From positions 4,774,001 through 4,838,000 of the forward strand of contig NZ_CP094974.1 of assembly GCF_022869805.1 (NCBI RefSeq): a stretch of 64,000 nucleotides of DNA, in the 5' to 3' direction. Numbering within the stretch: the stretch's first letter is position 1; each line of letters begins with the position of its first letter. The stretch is from Halosolutus halophilus (lineage in GTDB: Archaea > Halobacteriota > Halobacteria > Halobacteriales > Natrialbaceae). This document shows positions 60,119-64,000 of this stretch, one piece after another. The notes under the pieces were generated by a model, which was not told the DNA's origin, did no database searches, and saw only the letters and a list, made by a program, of their open reading frames with translations. A program made the position numbers and the translations under genes.

Positions 60119-61009
60119 GTGAGCAACGGCGACGTCTCGCTCCCGCGGCCGTACGTCCTCGCGTCCCTCCTGACGATCGTCCTCGCGGGAGCCGCGACTC
60201 TCGTCGGGCTGTTCGTCCCGGGATTCTACCGCGACGCGCCGGTTCTCCTGCCGCAGGTTTACGGGCAGGACCTGCTGACGCTGGTCGTCGCGCTCCCGGT
60301 CTTCGCCGTCGCGCTGTACTACGCCGATCGCGGCTCGCTGCGGGGCTACGTCGTCTGGCTCGGCGTCGACGGCTACCTGCTGTACACCTACGCCTCGTAC
60401 GCGTTCATGATGGCGTTCAACGAACTGTACCTCGTGTACACGACGTTGCTGTGGCTCACGCTGGTCACGTTCGTCGGCGGGATGGTCCGGCTCGACCCGA
60501 GCGAGGTCGAACGGGCCGCCGAGGGGCTGTCCGTCCGTCCGTACGTCGCCTTCCAGGTGTTGCTGGCGGTCCTGGTCGCGTTCCTGTGGCTTGCCGAGGT
60601 GCTGCCCGCGACCGTCGCCGGGACGACGCCGCCGAGCGTCGCCGAGGCGGCGCTGCCGACGTCCGTCGTCTACTCGCTGGACCTGGGGATCGTCCTTCCC
60701 GCCTTCGTGCTCTCTGCGTACTGGCTCCAGAAGCGGCGGGCGTGGGGATACGCGTTCACCGCCGTCCTCCTCGTGAAGGCGGCGACACTCGGTCTGGCCG
60801 TACTGACGATGGCCGTCTTTCAGCTTCGTGACGGGCAACTCGTTCCGGTGCCCGTTCTCGTCGTCTTCGGTCTGCTGGCGCTTTCGAGCCTCGCGCTACT
60901 GGGTCGGTACCTGCGATCGATCGGGCCGGCGAGCGATCCGTCGACGGCCGCGACCCGCGACGGCAGTCCGGTGTCGGAGACCGATCGTCGTCCGGAACGG
61001 GGCGAGTAA
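60119..61009 (+). CDS. Eight-TM membrane protein
   Basis: 296 residues from GTG 60119, with seven to eight membrane segments. Features include LYYADRGSLRGYVVWLGVDGYLLYTYASYAF in the middle (quoted in part; an aromatic-rich helix), and a hydrophilic C-terminal tail from about 270. No named family recognised; similar proteins are annotated as uncharacterised membrane proteins. The long in-frame extension upstream of the GTG lacks membrane-protein character. The 200-bp gap before it (59917-60118) shows nothing recognisable. Confidence 0.65.
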   Translation: MSNGDVSLPRPYVLASLLTIVLAGAATLVGLFVPGFYRDAPVLLPQVYGQDLLTLVVALPVFAVALYYADRGSLRGYVVWLGVDGYLLYTYASYAFMMAFNELYLVYTTLLWLTLVTFVGGMVRLDPSEVERAAEGLSVRPYVAFQVLLAVLVAFLWLAEVLPATVAGTTPPSVAEAALPTSVVYSLDLGIVLPAFVLSAYWLQKRRAWGYAFTAVLLVKAATLGLAVLTMAVFQLRDGQLVPVPVLVVFGLLALSSLALLGRYLRSIGPASDPSTAATRDGSPVSETDRRPERGE

Positions 61010-61068
61010 CCCGACCTCCGCTAGAGCGCCGATCCCGACTCACTCCGCTGGCCTCGACTGCGCTCGAC

Positions 61069-61138
61069 CGAAGACCGTTCCGGGGAGTTCAGTTCGAAAA
61101 CCCTTCCGGGGAGTGCGATCGAAGACCGCTCCGGGCGG
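61069..61138. repeat. Three degenerate tandem repeats, period 25-26 bp
   Basis: Units beginning cga(a/g)(g/a)acc(g/c)(t/c)tccggg start at 61069, 61095 and 61120; the last is the most diverged. The array ends about 48 bp before the UspA ATG at 61186. Comparable arrays precede the P-type ATPase and cydA genes. Confidence 0.5.
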
Positions 61139-61185
61139 ACCGGGCGTGCGAGAGAATTAACCCGATCCGTGGCGAACACTCGACT

Positions 61186-61629
61186 ATGGAGTACCTCGTG
61201 GGCGTCGACGGTTCGGAGGAGTCGATGGAAGCACTCGCCTACGCCAGCGACATCGCGGACGCGATGAACGGCTCGATCACGGCCGTTTACGCGGTCGATC
61301 CCACCGTCTTCGACGAGGGTGGAACCGAACCGATCTCGTCGCTCTCCGATGCCGACCAGCGACTGATCGTGGAGAGTATGGCGGACGCCGAACAGCGGGG
61401 GCTGGACGTTCTCGAAGACGCGGTTTCGTTCGCCGCCGAACTCGGTCACGACATCGAGACGGAACTCGTCTACGGCGATCCGGTCGAAGAGATAGCCGAC
61501 TACGCCGAGGAATTCGACGCCGTCTTCGTCGGTCACCGCGGTCGCTCCGAGCGAACGCAGTTGATGCTCGGCAGCGTCGCGAAGCAACTCGTCGAACGAG
61601 CGACCGTTCCGATGACCGTCGTCCGCTGA
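61186..61629 (+). CDS. Universal stress protein, single UspA domain
   Basis: 147 residues. Starts MEYLVGVDGSEESMEALAYA and ends with the nucleotide-binding loop VGHRGRSERTQLMLGSVAKQ and the strand VPMTVVR. The G-x2-G-x9-G(S/T) pattern is close to complete, so ATP binding is likely. Monomeric domain, unlike the tandem forms at 10353 and 30486. Monocistronic. Confidence 0.9.
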   Translation: MEYLVGVDGSEESMEALAYASDIADAMNGSITAVYAVDPTVFDEGGTEPISSLSDADQRLIVESMADAEQRGLDVLEDAVSFAAELGHDIETELVYGDPVEEIADYAEEFDAVFVGHRGRSERTQLMLGSVAKQLVERATVPMTVVR

Positions 61630-61780
61630 CGGTCGCCCGCCGCCACCCGCCCGTTCGCCCGGGATCGCTCGCCGGATCCGGCCTCGCGGTCGGGTTCCCG
61701 ACGCCGATCGGGCAGGCGGACGACCCGACGATGGAGACGTGTAGATACCGTTACCAGAAGCGCGGTCGTACCCGACTGCC

Positions 61781-62704
61781 ATGAACGTCCACGAAGCCGT
61801 CGACGTCGGAACGATCGCGCTCAGCGGATTGCTCCTCCGGGACGCGAAATTCTTCGCACGAAGTCTCGAGTCCCCGCCGATCGTCGAGGTCGCGGCCGAG
61901 GCGACGGCCAGCGTCGGCGCCCGCGCCCTGTCTCGCGCCGGAGCGCACGACGTGACCGTAGCGACCCCGATCGGCGACTTCGAAGCCGCGTACATGCCCT
62001 GGCAGTGGCGCGGTCCCGGATACCCGACGCTCGTCTATCTCCACGGGAGCGGCGAGCGTCCGTTCGATTTCGGCAGATTCAGCTCGAACTCGTTCCGGCG
62101 GCTGTTCGTCGCGAGCGGGCGGGCCGTGCCGGCCAACCTCGTCGCCGTCCGGGCGCCGTTCCACGACGGTTCGAGCAGGGACTACGCTCGTGCGATGGGC
62201 GACCTCGAGAACTTCGCCGGGATGCTCGCCGCCTCGGCCGCGCTCGTCGAGGTGCTCGCGGAACGCGCGACGGAACGAACCGGCGGCCCCGTCGTGGCGT
62301 CGGGGATCAGCCTCGGCGGGTGGGCGATCAACCTCCATCGTGCCTGCTTCGATTCCGTCGATCGTTACGTTCCGATCTTCGCCGGCGCAGCACTCGGCGA
62401 GCTATTCGTCTCGTCTAGCTACCGAACGATGGCGAGCGACTCGGCTCGTAACCAGCCGGACCGGCTGCGAGATGTGCTCGACTTCGAGGAGCCGTTCAGG
62501 GCCGTCGACGCGGTCGACTGCGAACCGTTGCTCGCACGGTACGATCGGATCATCGAGTTCGACCGGCAACGACCGAGCTACGAGGGACTGCCGCTTTCGG
62601 TCCTGAAGAAGGGCCACGTGACCGGTTCGCTCGCGACGACTGCGTTGCGCGAGCACGTCCTGGGAGCGCTTCCCGACCCCGAACCCGCGGTGGCGAACGG
62701 ATGA
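61781..62704 (+). CDS. Alpha/beta hydrolase
   Basis: 307 residues. Oxyanion segment TLVYLHGSGERPFDFG (about 83-98), nucleophile elbow SGISLGGW (Ser near 171), and a C-terminal His in KGHVTGSL. The N-terminal 60 residues include a hydrophobic stretch (VGTIALSGLLLRDAKFFA) that could associate with membrane. The next hydrolase gene overlaps its stop (ATGA). Likely esterase or lipase-like; substrate unknown. Confidence 0.82.
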   Translation: MNVHEAVDVGTIALSGLLLRDAKFFARSLESPPIVEVAAEATASVGARALSRAGAHDVTVATPIGDFEAAYMPWQWRGPGYPTLVYLHGSGERPFDFGRFSSNSFRRLFVASGRAVPANLVAVRAPFHDGSSRDYARAMGDLENFAGMLAASAALVEVLAERATERTGGPVVASGISLGGWAINLHRACFDSVDRYVPIFAGAALGELFVSSSYRTMASDSARNQPDRLRDVLDFEEPFRAVDAVDCEPLLARYDRIIEFDRQRPSYEGLPLSVLKKGHVTGSLATTALREHVLGALPDPEPAVANG

Positions 62705-63513
62705 CGTCGTCAGACGTGCCTGCGGGTGCGGGGGCGAGCTACGTCGGCGGTCCCGAAACCGGTCGGCCGATCCTCTTGCTTCACGGCGCGGGACTGTCGT
62801 GGCGGATGTGGCTTCCACAGGTCCGCGACCTCGAGGCCGACTACCGGGTCGTCGCACCCGATCTTCCCGCCCACGGACGGCGTGCGAGCGATTCGTTCTC
62901 GCTCGAGGACGGGGTGGCCGTCGCCGCCGAATCGCTCGCTGACGCGGGGGTGACCGAGTCGGCGCTCGTCGTCGGCCAGTCGCTCGGCGGTTACGTCGGG
63001 ATCGAACTGGCCGCGCGGTACCCCGATCGGGTCGCCGGACTCGTCCCCTCGGGTGCGAGCGCGAACTATCGCGGTTGGCTCGCTGCGAAGACCGCGCTCG
63101 CCGGTCTGGTCGCCCGACTCGGGGCCGCGGTGGCGCCGCTCGAACGGCGGTTCCGGCAGCACGTTCGATCGGGGCTGCGATCGAAGCCGATTCAGAACGT
63201 GGTCGTCGACGCGATCCTCGACGGCGGCGTGTCGGCAGCCGGTTACGGCCAGGGTGCGATGGCGATCGCCGGGATCGACTCACACGCGACGCTGCGAGCC
63301 TACGACGGCCCCGTCTTGCTGCTGAACGGCGCGGACGATCGGCTCAACCCGCCCGCGGCCGACCGGCTGGCGCCGACGCTCCCGGACGCGCGAACGCGGC
63401 GGATCGCCGACGCGGGACACACCTGTAATCTCGATCGACCGGACGCGTACACGACGGCCATCCGCGAGTTCGCCACCGACGTCGTCTGGCCGACTGCGGC
63501 CGGGGCCGAGTGA
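62701..63513 (+). CDS. Alpha/beta hydrolase (esterase/peroxidase-like)
   Basis: 270 residues. ILLLHGAGLSWRMW supplies the oxyanion region, VVGQSLGGYVG the nucleophile Ser (near 99), LNGADDRLNPPAADRL the acid and DAGHTCNLDRPDAY the catalytic His, a complete triad of the MhpC/haloperoxidase type. Translationally coupled to the preceding hydrolase (ATGA overlap), so the pair probably act on related esters. Confidence 0.88.
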   Translation: MTSSDVPAGAGASYVGGPETGRPILLLHGAGLSWRMWLPQVRDLEADYRVVAPDLPAHGRRASDSFSLEDGVAVAAESLADAGVTESALVVGQSLGGYVGIELAARYPDRVAGLVPSGASANYRGWLAAKTALAGLVARLGAAVAPLERRFRQHVRSGLRSKPIQNVVVDAILDGGVSAAGYGQGAMAIAGIDSHATLRAYDGPVLLLNGADDRLNPPAADRLAPTLPDARTRRIADAGHTCNLDRPDAYTTAIREFATDVVWPTAAGAE

Positions 63514-63573
63514 AACGCGGCTCGGGTACCGACTCGCAGCGGGGCGCAAACGCCGCCGTCGGGCCGCGATCGA

Positions 63574-64000
63574 TCAGTACGGCGGCAGCGGCCGATCGGC
63601 CCCGCGTCGGAGTTCGACCGGCCCCCACCAGAGCAGGACGACGAGGACGAGCGCCGTCGTGGCCACCGTCTGGTAAAAGTCCGCCGTCGGCGAAAGCTCG
63701 AGAAGTTGGCCGGTCGCGTTGCCGACGAAGTGAAACCCGATCGCGGCGAGGACGCTTCGGTTCGTGTTGTTGTACAGCCAGGTGTACAGGACCGCGCCGA
63801 CGAGGATGTTGAACGCGAACCAGGCCGGGTCCGGTGCGAAGTCCCAGCTACTGAAGTACCCGACCATCAGGAACAGCGGCGCGTGCCACGCCGCCCACGC
63901 GAGACCGAGGACGAGACTGGCGATCAGCGCGCTCCAGCGCAACTGGAGCCGATCGAGCCAGTAGCCGCGCCAGCCGATCTCCTCGTGAAACGGGCCGAGC
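63574..64000 (-). CDS. CPBP-family intramembrane metalloprotease, N-terminus outside window
   Basis: The frame continues past the right end of the window; 142 residues are visible. The first conserved motif, HEEIGWRGYW, is at the window edge, followed by LGLAWAAWHAPLFLMVGYF (second His motif) and FHFVGNATGQLLEL (third). These carry the Glu and His residues of CPBP (Abi/Rce1-like) proteases. Members process prenylated proteins or bacteriocin-type peptides; in archaea the substrate is unknown. It converges on the hydrolase pair. Confidence 0.85.
   Translation of the reverse strand, partial: LGPFHEEIGWRGYWLDRLQLRWSALIASLVLGLAWAAWHAPLFLMVGYFSSWDFAPDPAWFAFNILVGAVLYTWLYNNTNRSVLAAIGFHFVGNATGQLLELSPTADFYQTVATTALVLVVLLWWGPVELRRGADRPLPPY

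Noticed and set aside
1..64000. tRNA, rRNA, CRISPR array, intact transposase or integrase
   Set aside because: None seen on either strand by reading; a covariance-model search would be needed to exclude small RNAs.

Overview
The window is chromosome-like DNA from an extremely halophilic archaeon (class Halobacteria; a Natrialbales-type genome is my guess). The evidence is the high G+C content, very acidic proteins, Tat-type (RR) signal peptides, A/T-rich TATA boxes about 25 nt upstream of apparently leaderless starts, and families that are characteristic of haloarchaea (HalOD1, Bat/HTH-10 regulators, DUF7344-like, DUF2270, tandem UspA). I saw no rRNA, tRNA, CRISPR array, intact insertion sequence or prophage.

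Layout. 1-4.6 kb: end of a DUF3006 protein, a TraB-like protein, an NhaP antiporter and a CoA-disulfide-reductase-like flavoprotein. 4.7-9.4 kb: a divergent sulfur locus (HalOD1-DsrE2-TusA on the minus strand; rhodanese/MBL persulfide-dioxygenase-like fusion, split YeeE/YedE and a PiT-family permease on the plus strand). 9.5-17.9 kb: transport and stress genes (ZIP, UspA, CNNM/CBS, P-type ATPase, GNAT, DUF211, VIT, DUF1684, thioredoxin). 18.3-25.9 kb: SHOCT, TusA, SQR-like flavoprotein, DUF1641, cytochrome bd-type CydAB, DoxX and a haem-copper-oxidase-like membrane protein. 26-29.7 kb: Bat-type regulators (one 5'-truncated), a GAP-family membrane protein and two orphan genes. 29.8-36.2 kb: OsmC, UspA, a small membrane protein plus TauE, two tandem near-identical Cys-containing HTH regulators, an M20 peptidase and two broken gene remnants (SCO, redoxin). 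36.2-48.9 kb: a second rhodanese/MBL fusion, a MerA/Lpd-like flavoprotein with a His-rich tail, a MerT-like mini-protein, an ArsR-like regulator with its neighbour, carbamoyltransferase, thioredoxin, Cys-motif membrane proteins, lipoproteins, a DsbA-like protein and DUF2243. 49.1-64 kb: a 1409-residue multi-PAS regulator, a third rhodanese/MBL fusion, a collapsed serine hydrolase, MBL hydrolase, PEP-synthase/Rph-like enzyme, membrane proteins, UspA, two alpha/beta hydrolases and a CPBP protease (cut by the window end).

Two regulatory networks stand out. (A) An inverted repeat with half-sites ATTGT and (A/C)CAAT, nine bases apart, lies in the promoters of the TusA/DsrE2 operon, all three rhodanese/MBL fusions, OsmC, UspA, TauE, a thioredoxin and both tandem HTH regulators. 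The target set resembles the bacterial CstR/SQR persulfide regulon, so I infer a haloarchaeal reactive-sulfur response controlled by the HTH pair, which share Cys15, Cys21 and Cys32. (B) A palindrome, ATTTGCTG-N3-CAGCAAAT, occurs upstream of an ArsR-like regulator and of a set of extracytoplasmic thiol or metal-type genes (two Cys-motif membrane proteins, two lipoproteins, a DsbA-like protein), suggesting a second small autoregulated regulon. Both are inferred from reading motifs by eye and have not been tested statistically.
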